Source: Burkholderiales bacterium (GTDB lineage Bacteria; Pseudomonadota; Gammaproteobacteria; Burkholderiales; JAHFRG01). Taken from it: a DNA stretch of 55,081 nt. The stretch is taken from NCBI GenBank assembly GCA_035518095.1, contig DATIXX010000013.1:1-55081 (forward strand), read 5' to 3'. Each line of letters opens with the position of its first letter. Position 1 is the first letter of the stretch. Under the pieces are notes generated by a model, which saw only the letters and a program-made list of their open reading frames with translations, did not search any database and had not been told where the DNA came from. The position numbers were made by a program, and so were the translations under genes. This document shows positions 37,608-48,940 of this stretch, one piece after another.

Positions 37608-38390
37608 TTATATAAGAGAGGCGGTGTCAACCATGAATTCGTGATGCACCGTGCCCCCTTCGCGGCCCGCGTGCCTAAACGAGCGTTCAATGAGTTCGAC
37701 CCGATTGTTTGCACGTATAAAGAGCAGCGTAGAGGATCGTGTGCCGTAATCGGCAGTGGCGGTGAAAGCCGACGACAGCCGCCGTTCCCGTTCCAGTCCG
37801 ATACCGGTGTTCGGCAGCTCTTTATCCTCTGGAACAAAACGATCGGCGAGTATCGCGAACAGGGCCTCAACCGACGGAGGCTGCGGCGCAGAAAAAAGGC
37901 GGATAAGCTGCTTCTTTGCGCGCTCGACTTTGGGCCAGGGTGTATCCAGCAGATGGTTGCTCAAGCCGTACAGTCCAGGGGCAAGTTTTTGCATTTTTCT
38001 GCCGCGGTTCGAATAGTAATAAACATCGCTAATGTCTCCGGCAATCAGATTAAAGCCGTCGTACTCGGCCGCATGCTGCTGTAGCCGCTGCAGATAGTCC
38101 TGCGGTATGTCGTTTCCAACAAGATAATTACTAACCAGCACGCCGCGCGATGGCGCATTTTTCTTCTGAGTCAAACCCTGACGAAAATTAGTGACGGCCG
38201 CGAATCGACCTCGGCGCGTGACGCCAAGCCAGGTGCCGCGCTTCTGCAAGTCGCGGCCGCCGAGTACTTGCGGATGGTCTTCCCAGAATGCCGCCGCTGC
38301 GGTGGGACGTTCGTAGTACTCGTCGCGATTGGCGGCGATCAGCAAGGGCCAGTCCGGCGACAGCCGGTAGGCGACCAAGACAAGGCACAT
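37608..38390 (-). CDS. NRDE family (TANGO2-like) protein
   Basis: Protein of 260 aa beginning MCLVLVAYRLSPDWPLLIAANRDEYYERP (split here at residues 1-29), with the name-giving N-R-D-E at residues 20-23. Cys2 is placed like an N-terminal nucleophile. GTWLGVTRRGRFAAVTNFR and the later DYGTRSSTLLFI segment are family hallmarks. Function is unproven; the eukaryotic homologue TANGO2 is linked to heme and lipid handling. It lies 21 bases downstream of the DUF4936 gene and 26 bases upstream of the aldolase/SDR gene. Confidence 0.9.
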   Translation of the reverse strand: MCLVLVAYRLSPDWPLLIAANRDEYYERPTAAAAFWEDHPQVLGGRDLQKRGTWLGVTRRGRFAAVTNFRQGLTQKKNAPSRGVLVSNYLVGNDIPQDYLQRLQQHAAEYDGFNLIAGDISDVYYYSNRGRKMQKLAPGLYGLSNHLLDTPWPKVERAKKQLIRLFSAPQPPSVEALFAILADRFVPEDKELPNTGIGLERERRLSSAFTATADYGTRSSTLLFIRANNRVELIERSFRHAGREGGTVHHEFMVDTASLI

Positions 38391-38411
38391 ATTTCAATGG
38401 CCCATCATTCG

Positions 38412-38690
38412 CTAAACAATGAAACACTCAGTATGCCGTTGCGAGCCCGGCTCGAGAAATTGGCGTATGTGGTGTTCCTCGACAACGCGCGCCAAGGCAG
38501 CCTCGAAACTCTCTGCAGCGACGTTCTCGTACACTTCCATCCACAACAAAGCGTCGCCCCGTTTCTTTATCAAGCGACCGGCAATCCCGGTTCGATCACG
38601 CAAAGTCGCCTGCATTTCCCGGATGCGCGTTTCCAATACCGCCGCGCCGGCGGCCTCCACCCGGTAATAGATGTAGAAGTTAAGCGTCAT
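38412..38690 (-). CDS. DUF4936 family small protein
   Basis: Unknown function; 92 aa, no signal peptide. It has an alternating strand-helix pattern resembling a ferredoxin-like alpha-beta sandwich: TLNFYIYYRVE, then RIREMQATLRDRTG, then DALLWMEVYENV, then FEAALARVVEEH. It starts at the ATG at 38690, overlapping the ygfZ stop by one base (TGATG), so it is translationally coupled to ygfZ. A TTG one codon earlier is in frame. Pairing with ygfZ recurs in betaproteobacteria and supports this as a real gene. Confidence 0.85.
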   Translation of the reverse strand: MTLNFYIYYRVEAAGAAVLETRIREMQATLRDRTGIAGRLIKKRGDALLWMEVYENVAAESFEAALARVVEEHHIRQFLEPGSQRHTECFIV

Positions 38691-39715
38691 CAAACGGAAT
38701 ACGGAAGCGGCAATAATTTTATAACGGGGCCGTCCGGCGATTTCCAGTGGAGATTTTTGCCGGCGGCGGCGATTTGGATAACCGCAAGCACATCGTACCC
38801 GCCCTCGGGCGAAGCGGCGCCATTGACAACCGTGCCGCTTGTTTGGCCGTTACCATTTGCGCCGAACAGCTCGTCAGCCGCCTGGGGGGCGGCATCGCTG
38901 AGGATGTTGGCAAGATACATGCGTCGCTTAAGCGTCCCTAGGTGCTGTGCGCGGGCTACAATTTCCTGTCCCGGATAACAGCCTTTGCTGAAGCTGACTG
39001 CTCCGACGATTTCCATATTGAGCATTTGCGGTACGAACTGTTCCTTTGTCGCAGGCGCAATAACGGCAATTCCACTGCGAATACTGAGCCAATCCCAGCA
39101 CGCCGTTCCGACCGGCGTGGTGTTTTGCCTCAACTGCTCCCATAATGCAGGAGCTTGCTGGGCATCGCAGATAATTTGAAAGCGGTCCGGCGATATGCGG
39201 ATCAATGTTGCCGATTCGTGATGTTTCACTCCAAGCATGGACTGCGGAATGGCGCCAAAGCAGTTCTTCGCGAGCATCTCAGCGTTCCTTCCGGCGACAC
39301 CCAGGCACACGTGTGTGTCGCCGGCATCGGTTATTCTTACTTTCGAACTCAGTATAAATTTTGTAAGCCGATTTCGAATGTCCTCGCTTAAGCCGGCATG
39401 CAACTGCGCGAAAAAGCCGTCGGTTGCTTGCCAGAGCAACAGACTCGCGAGCACTCGGCCCTTTGGCGAGCAATAGCTGCTGTACTGCGCCGCTGTTGTG
39501 CCGAGGTTTTGCACGTCACTGGAAAGCTGCCCGTGCAAAAAAGCACGGCTGTCGGGGCCCCGAAAATACAGTAAACCGAACTGGGCAAGATCGCAGAGTA
39601 TAGTGCCTGTTTGAACGGCGCGAAGTTCCCCCCCGGGATCGCCAAAATGACTTACCGCATCGTTTTCGATTGTTGCACCTGCACTTTGTAGGTAACGTCG
39701 CCAGCCGGAATACAT
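38690..39715 (-). CDS. ygfZ: YgfZ/GcvT-family folate-binding protein (iron-sulfur cluster maintenance)
   Basis: Folate-dependent factor that supports iron-sulfur enzymes such as MiaB in E. coli. The signature KGCYPGQE, with its functional cysteine, lies near residue 243. The N-terminal GcvT-like domain includes LGLLYFRGPDSRAFLHGQLSSD in part (residues about 45-65). I use the ATG at 39715 (MYSGWRRYLQ, 341 aa), since family members begin near this tryptophan. An in-frame TTG 12 codons upstream is possible. It is the first gene of a minus-strand row: ygfZ, DUF4936, NRDE, aldolase/SDR, mtnA. Confidence 0.9.
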   Translation of the reverse strand: MYSGWRRYLQSAGATIENDAVSHFGDPGGELRAVQTGTILCDLAQFGLLYFRGPDSRAFLHGQLSSDVQNLGTTAAQYSSYCSPKGRVLASLLLWQATDGFFAQLHAGLSEDIRNRLTKFILSSKVRITDAGDTHVCLGVAGRNAEMLAKNCFGAIPQSMLGVKHHESATLIRISPDRFQIICDAQQAPALWEQLRQNTTPVGTACWDWLSIRSGIAVIAPATKEQFVPQMLNMEIVGAVSFSKGCYPGQEIVARAQHLGTLKRRMYLANILSDAAPQAADELFGANGNGQTSGTVVNGAASPEGGYDVLAVIQIAAAGKNLHWKSPDGPVIKLLPLPYSV

Positions 39716-39804
39716 GAGAAAGTCGGAAACATGGATTCGCGAGGTTAACAAGGCACCATTTTAACAAAGCGCATGCGACTCGGCTTCGACTGCGGTCTCT
39801 TTAA

Positions 39805-39825
39805 TTGTTAGCTCATGCTTTTTAC

Positions 39826-39833
<8 letters not shown>
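39805..39833 (+). promoter_or_regulatory. Putative promoter of pyrG
   Basis: TTGTTA at 39805-39810, a 17-base spacer, TATCAT at 39828-39833. Four and five of six consensus matches. It lies in the 144-base divergent gap between ygfZ and pyrG and would give a leader of about 20 bases. Confidence 0.6.
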
Positions 39834-43672
<3,839 letters not shown>

Positions 43673-43960
43673 ATGAAGCTCGTTACTCTGATTCTGATTG
43701 CTCTGATAGCCGCGCTGCAATATCCGCTGTGGCTGGGTAAGGGTAGTTGGTCCAGAGTTTGGGAAGTGGACCGCCAATTGCAGGATCAAATTCAGGCCAA
43801 TCAGAAACTCCGTGCGAGGAACGCGGCGTTGGATGCCGAAGTGCGCAACTTGAAGCAGGGACTGCAAGCGATTGAAGAGCGCGCTCGCTCCGAGCTCGGA
43901 ATGATCAAGCAGGACGAAATCTTTTTTCAGATTCTAGACGATAAGCAAAAAAGCAATTGA
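43673..43960 (+). CDS. ftsB: Cell division protein FtsB
   Basis: Bitopic divisome protein that pairs with FtsL and FtsQ. The 95-aa protein has one N-terminal membrane span (residues 3-22, [20 protein letters not shown]) and the [14 protein letters not shown] stretch. A coiled coil at about residues 33-72 is followed by [20 protein letters not shown]. Its ATG is the base after the eno stop, the usual eno-ftsB arrangement. Family length and topology fit exactly. Confidence 0.95.
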   Translation: MKLVTLILIALIAALQYPLWLGKGSWSRVWEVDRQLQDQIQANQKLRARNAALDAEVRNLKQGLQAIEERARSELGMIKQDEIFFQILDDKQKSN

Positions 43961-44234
43961 GATTTGCCGGCGCGACGCGTTGGCCTGCGGCAGTGTGCCT
44001 TTGGTCTTAATTCCAGGCAGTTTCCCAACCCTGTTTGTTCCGGCCTTTTGCCAGCCCGTTTAATCTAAAACGATAGTTTTAATCAGCGCACTAAGTCGCT
44101 AATTTTTGAGATAATACCACTCGCTTAAATTTCAGCCGAGAGTTACAATGATCGCGCGGGAATTCGGGTACTCTAAATTTGTGGAATAGCAAAAATATTT
44201 GCAGCAGTTTGGGCCTACATTTGAGCAGAACTAA
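43961..44234. other. Gap between ftsB and the HNH gene
   Basis: About 274 bases. No terminator with a clear stem and T-run and no well-spaced promoter were identified. The AT-rich part near 44100-44135 probably holds the promoter of the HNH gene. No open frame with conserved sequence was seen. Confidence 0.4.
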
Positions 44235-44810
44235 ATGATTACGCCGCTGGTATTGACACTCGATGCCGCCGGTCTTCCTCGCCGCTGGATCGATACGCAG
44301 GAGGCGGTTCTGTACTATGCACGCAACCTGGTTACCTGGTCGCTGGGAAACCCGGTGTGCGTGTACCGTGGGGGCATTTCAAGGCTGACCGGCAAGCGTT
44401 CAGAAATCGCCCCGAAACCCATAATCGCGGTACGCGGCAAGGTGCATACTGCGCATTTCGGATCCGAGCCGTGGCTTAACCGCGACACACTATTTCGGCG
44501 CGACCGGCACATTTGCGCGTTTTGCGGCGGCCAATATCACGCGCACGATTTGACCAAAGACCATGTCACGCCGACTTCAAGAGGCGGGAGCGATCGCTGG
44601 ACGAATGTCGTGACGGCCTGTCGCACCTGTAATGAGCTCAAAGCCGACCGCACTCCTGAGGAGGCGGGAATGAAACTCCTTTATGTGCCGTATGCTCCGA
44701 ATCGCTATGAAGGCATGATACTGGCGAACCGCCACATCCTTGCCGACCAAATGGACTATCTTCTCGCACACGTTCCCAAAAACAGCAGGCTGTGGTCGGG
44801 CAGGGACTAG
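44235..44810 (+). CDS. HNH endonuclease family protein
   Basis: Protein of 191 aa with a zinc-stabilised HNH domain at about residues 85-140. Zinc pairs are Cys94/Cys97 (CAFC) and Cys129/Cys132 (CRTC), with the catalytic Asp109-His110 (KDHVTP), Asn124 and Asn133. The N-terminal 80 residues (LDAAGLPRRWIDTQEAVLYYARN) are typical of the chromosomal single-gene HNH family and not of restriction or intron systems. No methyltransferase, toxin or intron partner is nearby, so the role (repair or nucleic acid processing) is unknown. Confidence 0.88.
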   Translation: MITPLVLTLDAAGLPRRWIDTQEAVLYYARNLVTWSLGNPVCVYRGGISRLTGKRSEIAPKPIIAVRGKVHTAHFGSEPWLNRDTLFRRDRHICAFCGGQYHAHDLTKDHVTPTSRGGSDRWTNVVTACRTCNELKADRTPEEAGMKLLYVPYAPNRYEGMILANRHILADQMDYLLAHVPKNSRLWSGRD

Positions 44811-45163
44811 GCCGGATTCGCCGCGCTTTGCGCACCAGGGTTTGCAAATCTCAAATTTGAGCTCCAGGCTTCGGGATAGGTGCCAAGTCGGTGCGTGACC
44901 ATGCTACCGGCATAAGATTTTTTGGAGTGATAGCTTCGTAACTTAGTATTTAGCCTGACAAGCGCAGCCGGCGCGTTCCCGATCAATGGCACGCTTATTC
45001 CAACCGCAGATTACTCTGTCATGGCGTCGCTAACTTGCTGCTTCACAAGGACCGTTTTACTAATTTGGTCCCTGTGGCTTTTTGGCTAGAGGCGGTAAGT
45101 AAAACCTAGGCGTCGTTGCGAGGTCAAAATCAAATCGTCTTGCGATAGTTAGTAGGAGGGATC
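44811..45163. other. Intergenic region before the cupredoxin gene
   Basis: About 353 bases without a credible gene on either strand. Only weak hairpins are seen, such as ATGC/GCAT around 44900-44914 followed by a run of T (44919-44924), which might end the HNH transcript. An AGGAGGG site just before 45164 belongs to the next gene. No repeat or RNA gene was recognised. Confidence 0.4.
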
Positions 45164-45583
45164 ATGCAGCGATTGCTGGCGTGTTTTATATTTGGGTTCG
45201 CGGTATTCTTTTATGGTGCCGCTATCACCTATTCACAGGACAAAGCTGATACCTATACTGCCACCGTGGATCAGGACGGCGTTCAACATGTTCGCATCAT
45301 AGGGGGCAGTTATTTTTTTAAGCCCGACAGAATCGTGGTAAAGAAAGGCATACCCGTAGAACTGATTGTGAGCAAGGAGCCGGGTCTAGTGCCCCACACG
45401 ATTGTTGCGAATGCGCCCGAAGCGGGGATCGTTTTCGATGAATCCTTGAGCAGCGACCCCAAAGTCATCACATTTACCCCGAAAGCAACAGGTGAATTTG
45501 TTTTTTATTGCAAGAACAAATTGCTGTTTTTTCAGAGCCACCGCGAGAAAGGTATGCAGGGGGTCATCGAGGTGGTGGAGTAA
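45164..45583 (+). CDS. Periplasmic cupredoxin-domain protein
   Basis: Predicted small blue-copper-like protein of 139 aa. A signal peptide occupies about residues 1-24. The cupredoxin fold follows, with a possible type 1 copper set His78 (LVPHTIV), Cys116 (FVFYCKN), His126 (QSHREK) and Met131 (KGMQGV) in canonical order. It would carry electrons in the periplasm or bind copper; no partner is certain. A strong GTAGGAGGG site lies before the ATG. It is 52 bases upstream of the type III polyketide synthase on the same strand, so it may share that transcript. Confidence 0.85.
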   Translation: MQRLLACFIFGFAVFFYGAAITYSQDKADTYTATVDQDGVQHVRIIGGSYFFKPDRIVVKKGIPVELIVSKEPGLVPHTIVANAPEAGIVFDESLSSDPKVITFTPKATGEFVFYCKNKLLFFQSHREKGMQGVIEVVE

Positions 45584-45635
45584 CGGTTGCTCGAGACAAT
45601 GCAAAAGGTCTATGTATTCGTTTTCGGATTAAGCC

Positions 45636-46694
45636 ATGTTCATAACAGGTATCGGAACCGCCAACCCGCCGCAGCGCTACACTCAGGAAGAGTGTTGGGT
45701 TGCGCTGCAGGAAAGCGCGCAGTATAAGCATCTCAACCGGCGCGCGCGCGCGGTGTTGCAGAAGGTCCTGTTGGGTGAGAATGGAATACGCACCCGATAT
45801 CTCGCACTCAATCCGCTTACCGAAGTATTTGATGCAACACCAGACAAGCTGCATCAGCGTTTCGCTCGGCATGCCCCTGTTCTCGCGGTTCAGGCAGCGG
45901 CCAGCGCTCTGCATCAAGCTGGGCATCAGGCGGATGAAATAGACGCGATTATTGTCAGCACCTGCACCGGCTATCTTTGCCCGGGTCTTACCAGTTATGT
46001 GGCGGAAAATTTGGGATTGCGACCGGATGTGCTGGGACTTGATCTGGTGGGTCAGGGTTGCGGCGCTGCGCTGCCGAACCTGCGTACTGCGGAAGCATTT
46101 TTGACTGCCAAGCGTTGCCAGCGCGTACTTTCGGTTTGCGTGGAGATTTGTAGCGCCGCGTTCTACATAGACAACGATCCTGGCGTGCTGATCAGCGACT
46201 GTTTGTTTGGCGACGGCGCGGCAGCCGCGGTACTTGCGGATCAACCGAATCAGCGGTTGCGCCGAATCGAATGGAAAGAAAGTGTGTCGCGTATCGACCC
46301 GCTTAACCGCGATACACTGCGCTTCGAACAAAAAAACGGCATGTTGCGCAATATACTGACTCCGCCTGTGCCGCAACTTGCCGCTCGCAGTGCAGAACTT
46401 GTGCTCGGCGACGTACTGGAAAAGACCGGCGTGTCGCGCAACCAAATAACTACGTGGATCTGGCACGCCGGAGGGCGCGATGTGTTAACGGCTTTACAGC
46501 AGCAGCTCAGTCTTGCGCCGGCCGATCTTAACTGGAGCAGTTCGGTATTGAGCGAATATGGCAACTTAAGCAGTCCGTTTGTCTATTTTGTGCTGCAGGC
46601 GGCGCTCGAGGGGCACGCGCCAGGTGGCTGGTGGTGGTTGTCTTCTTTCGGTGCCGGTTTCAGTTGTCACGGTACTCTGCTGCAAATTCAGTAG
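45636..46694 (+). CDS. Type III polyketide synthase (chalcone/stilbene/alkylresorcinol synthase family)
   Basis: Homodimeric ketosynthase that condenses an acyl-CoA starter with malonyl-CoA units and cyclises the chain. The Cys-His-Asn triad is complete: Cys142 in GQGCGAAL, His277 in WHAGGRDVL, Asn310 in YGNLSSPF. Spacing (135 and 33 residues) is close to chalcone synthase. Length is 352 aa. The usual HPGGP around the histidine is HAGGR here, as in some bacterial members. It starts at ATG 45636 and is followed at once by a methyltransferase and an FAD oxidoreductase. Enzyme order suggests a methylated, hydroxylated resorcinol or pyrone; the starter unit cannot be predicted. Confidence 0.93.
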   Translation: MFITGIGTANPPQRYTQEECWVALQESAQYKHLNRRARAVLQKVLLGENGIRTRYLALNPLTEVFDATPDKLHQRFARHAPVLAVQAAASALHQAGHQADEIDAIIVSTCTGYLCPGLTSYVAENLGLRPDVLGLDLVGQGCGAALPNLRTAEAFLTAKRCQRVLSVCVEICSAAFYIDNDPGVLISDCLFGDGAAAAVLADQPNQRLRRIEWKESVSRIDPLNRDTLRFEQKNGMLRNILTPPVPQLAARSAELVLGDVLEKTGVSRNQITTWIWHAGGRDVLTALQQQLSLAPADLNWSSSVLSEYGNLSSPFVYFVLQAALEGHAPGGWWWLSSFGAGFSCHGTLLQIQ

Positions 46695-46715
46695 GCCACA
46701 GAAATACGCGCGACG

Positions 46716-47438
46716 ATGCTGCGTTGTGTTGAGCCTGAATGGCTTGATGAACTGCCGCCGGAAGATCCCCGAGCCATCCGCTCGAGAGGCGATTTGCAAC
46801 GTGTCAACAGATGGATGGGGCAGGCAGGGATTATGCGGAGGGCGTTGCTCAGCAGCCGCGGCCTAACCGCGCCGCGCGTCGTGCTCGAGCTGGGAGCAGG
46901 CGACGGGACTTTTATGCTGACAGTAGCTCGCAGCCTCGCGCTCGGCTGGAAAAACGTCAAGGTGATTTTGCTTGATTGCAAAGATATCGTCAGCAACGAG
47001 ACGCTACACGGGTTTAAGGCCTTGGGATGGGACGTGGAAACGATTAAAGCGGACGCATTTGAATTTCTGGGGCAAGCTAAGCAGCGTTCGGTCGACGCTA
47101 TCACGGCAAATCTTTTTCTTCACCATTTCCGGCATGAACGATTAACTCAATTATTGCTCCAGGCCGCGCGAGTTGCAGATCTGTTTGTAGCATGCGAACC
47201 GCGTCGCTCTACGTTGGCTTTGGTAGGAAGCAGGCTGCTATGGGCCATCGGATGTAACAGCGTGAGCCGGCATGATGCCGTCGTGAGCGTAGGTGCGGGA
47301 TTTGCCGATGAAGATCTTTCCGAGTTATGGCCTGACCAAGACGACTGGCGATTGACAGAGCGCGCGGCGGGGCTTTTCACGCATTGTTTTGTGGCACAGC
47401 GCAGCGGAAGATCAATGGGTCCACAAAATGAAATATGA
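46716..47438 (+). CDS. Class I SAM-dependent methyltransferase, polyketide-tailoring candidate
   Basis: The 240-aa protein has methyltransferase motif I VLELGAGDG at residues 56-64, an acidic motif II (VILLDCKD) and motif III-like FEFLGQAK. The N-terminal 45 residues (LDELPPEDPRAIRSRGDL) are characteristic of the small family linked to bacterial type III PKS loci. Substrate is inferred to be the PKS product, with O- or C-methylation unknown. It lies 21 bases after the PKS gene, and its last 11 bases overlap the FAD oxidoreductase gene. Confidence 0.87.
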   Translation: MLRCVEPEWLDELPPEDPRAIRSRGDLQRVNRWMGQAGIMRRALLSSRGLTAPRVVLELGAGDGTFMLTVARSLALGWKNVKVILLDCKDIVSNETLHGFKALGWDVETIKADAFEFLGQAKQRSVDAITANLFLHHFRHERLTQLLLQAARVADLFVACEPRRSTLALVGSRLLWAIGCNSVSRHDAVVSVGAGFADEDLSELWPDQDDWRLTERAAGLFTHCFVAQRSGRSMGPQNEI

Positions 47439-48648
47439 CGCCCTCATCGTCGGCGCAGGACCGGCCGGAGGAACGGCTGCGTTGCTGCTTGCCAAGGCGG
47501 GATGGTCGGTTGCGGTGGTGGAAAAATCAAAATTTCCTCGGCGCAAGGTTTGCGGTGAATTTATATCCGCGACCAGTTTTCCGCTTTTTCATAGGCTCGG
47601 GATTGCGCGGCAGTTTTTTGAGCAGGCAGGTCCGGAAGTGCGCGAAGTGGGCTTATTTGCCGGAGAAACAGTATTAACCTCGGCAATGCCCGGTTCAAAG
47701 AATTCCGATGAATTATGGGGCAGGGCGTTGGGGCGGGAACATTTGGATACGCTTCTGTTGGATGCCGCTGCGGCGGCCGGCGCGCAGGTATGGCAGCCTT
47801 GCGCCGTAACGCATCTGCAGCGACGCATCGAAGGTTTTACCTGTACCGTTTCGAATCGCGGCACAATGGTGACATTACAGGCAGGAATCGTAATAGCGGC
47901 CCATGGATCGTGGCAGCCGGGAAGTTTACCAACACAAGCTGTTCATCGCTTGCGCCGTAATTCCGATCTGTTTGCGTTCAAGGCGCATTTTGTGGACTGC
48001 GATCTAAAGCGCAACTTGATGCCGCTGCTCATTTTTCCCGGAGGGTATGGGGGAATGGTGCAAAGTGACAATGACCGCGTAAGCTTGTCTTGCTGCATCA
48101 GGCGCGATTATCTGCGGCGCCTACGCCGCGAGTTCCGCGACATCAACGCAGCGGATGCAGTACTGAAACATATCGAAGCTCGCTGTCACGGCGCGCGTGA
48201 AGCGCTCGCTCGCGGCCGAGTGGAAAAGACTTGGTTGGCTGCGGGTCCAATCCAGCCGGGCATTCGCAAGCGCTATTTGCAAGGCATTTTTTTGCTGGGC
48301 AATGCCGCAGGAGAGGCGCATCCTATAGTGGCTGAAGGCATCAGCATGGCAATGCAATCGGCATGGATATTGTGCGACTACCTTGTCGGGCGGCAGCAGG
48401 ACGCTTTGGGTGGAACAGGGCTCGAAATACTTGCCAAAGATTATTCTGCGACTTGGCGAGAAGGTTTCGCGAAGCGAATTCATGCAGCAGCGATGTTCGC
48501 GCATCTCGCTATGCGGCCTGCAACTTCGGCTATGTTGTTGCCGCTCCTGAAACTGTTTCCCAAGATATTAACTTTGGGGGCCAAATTGAGCGGAAAGACA
48601 AAGCACGTGGCACTGGCGCGGCGCTTGCGCGTATCAGGAACGATGTAA
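47428..48648 (+). CDS. FAD-dependent oxidoreductase / monooxygenase, geranylgeranyl reductase-like
   Basis: Flavoprotein of 406 aa starting MKYDALIVGAGPAGG, with the FAD dinucleotide fold GxGxxG at residues 9-14. Next come KFPRRKVCGEF and the second FAD motif LLGNAAGEAHPIVAEGISMAM near residue 290, the equivalent of the GD motif. Such enzymes hydroxylate aromatics or reduce polyprenyl groups. After a type III PKS and a methyltransferase, hydroxylation or oxidation of a resorcinol ring to a quinone is the natural guess. The ATG at 47428 overlaps the methyltransferase stop, giving coupled translation. An earlier in-frame TTG is rejected because the fold starts at the ATG. Confidence 0.88.
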   Translation: MKYDALIVGAGPAGGTAALLLAKAGWSVAVVEKSKFPRRKVCGEFISATSFPLFHRLGIARQFFEQAGPEVREVGLFAGETVLTSAMPGSKNSDELWGRALGREHLDTLLLDAAAAAGAQVWQPCAVTHLQRRIEGFTCTVSNRGTMVTLQAGIVIAAHGSWQPGSLPTQAVHRLRRNSDLFAFKAHFVDCDLKRNLMPLLIFPGGYGGMVQSDNDRVSLSCCIRRDYLRRLRREFRDINAADAVLKHIEARCHGAREALARGRVEKTWLAAGPIQPGIRKRYLQGIFLLGNAAGEAHPIVAEGISMAMQSAWILCDYLVGRQQDALGGTGLEILAKDYSATWREGFAKRIHAAAMFAHLAMRPATSAMLLPLLKLFPKILTLGAKLSGKTKHVALARRLRVSGTM

Positions 48649-48940
48649 AATCGGGTTTTCACGGGGTCGCCAGATATCAAGACTTTACATGAATTAATTA
48701 ATGTAATACTTTGTATATGCAACTATATTATAGAGTCCAGCGACCGAACAAGAATCACGCCAACGATATATCCTTTATGTTTGTTGCTGCATGGTCCAAT
48801 GCTTGTTAGGCTATCTACCGTGAATAGCACCCTCCGCGTTGGAAAAGGAAACCGAACCCGCAGCTTCTAATTTGTTTGCCGTCTTTAGATTTCGAGCCAA
48901 TCGGAATCTGCCATCTGCATGCCTTTGGAGGATACTCGCG
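48649..48940. other. AT-rich intergenic region between the PKS cluster and egtB-like gene
   Basis: About 292 bases, clearly AT-richer than its surroundings between 48680 and 48780. It holds the palindrome at 48685-48706 and a TATTAT at 48726-48731 without a good -35. An upstream in-frame extension of the next gene (from 48839) has no conserved residues. Confidence 0.5.
48685..48706. repeat. AT-rich 22-base near-perfect palindrome
   Basis: TTACAT and ATGTAA flank a palindromic AATTAATT core, with one mismatched pair. It lies 37 bases after the FAD oxidoreductase stop. It could be an operator for the downstream gene or a weak terminator of the PKS cluster; no T-run follows directly. Confidence 0.5.

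Noticed and set aside
44235..44810. HNH gene as part of a restriction, homing or CRISPR-type system
   Set aside because: No methyltransferase, intron, repeat array or guide-like RNA is nearby; it looks like the common stand-alone chromosomal HNH family.
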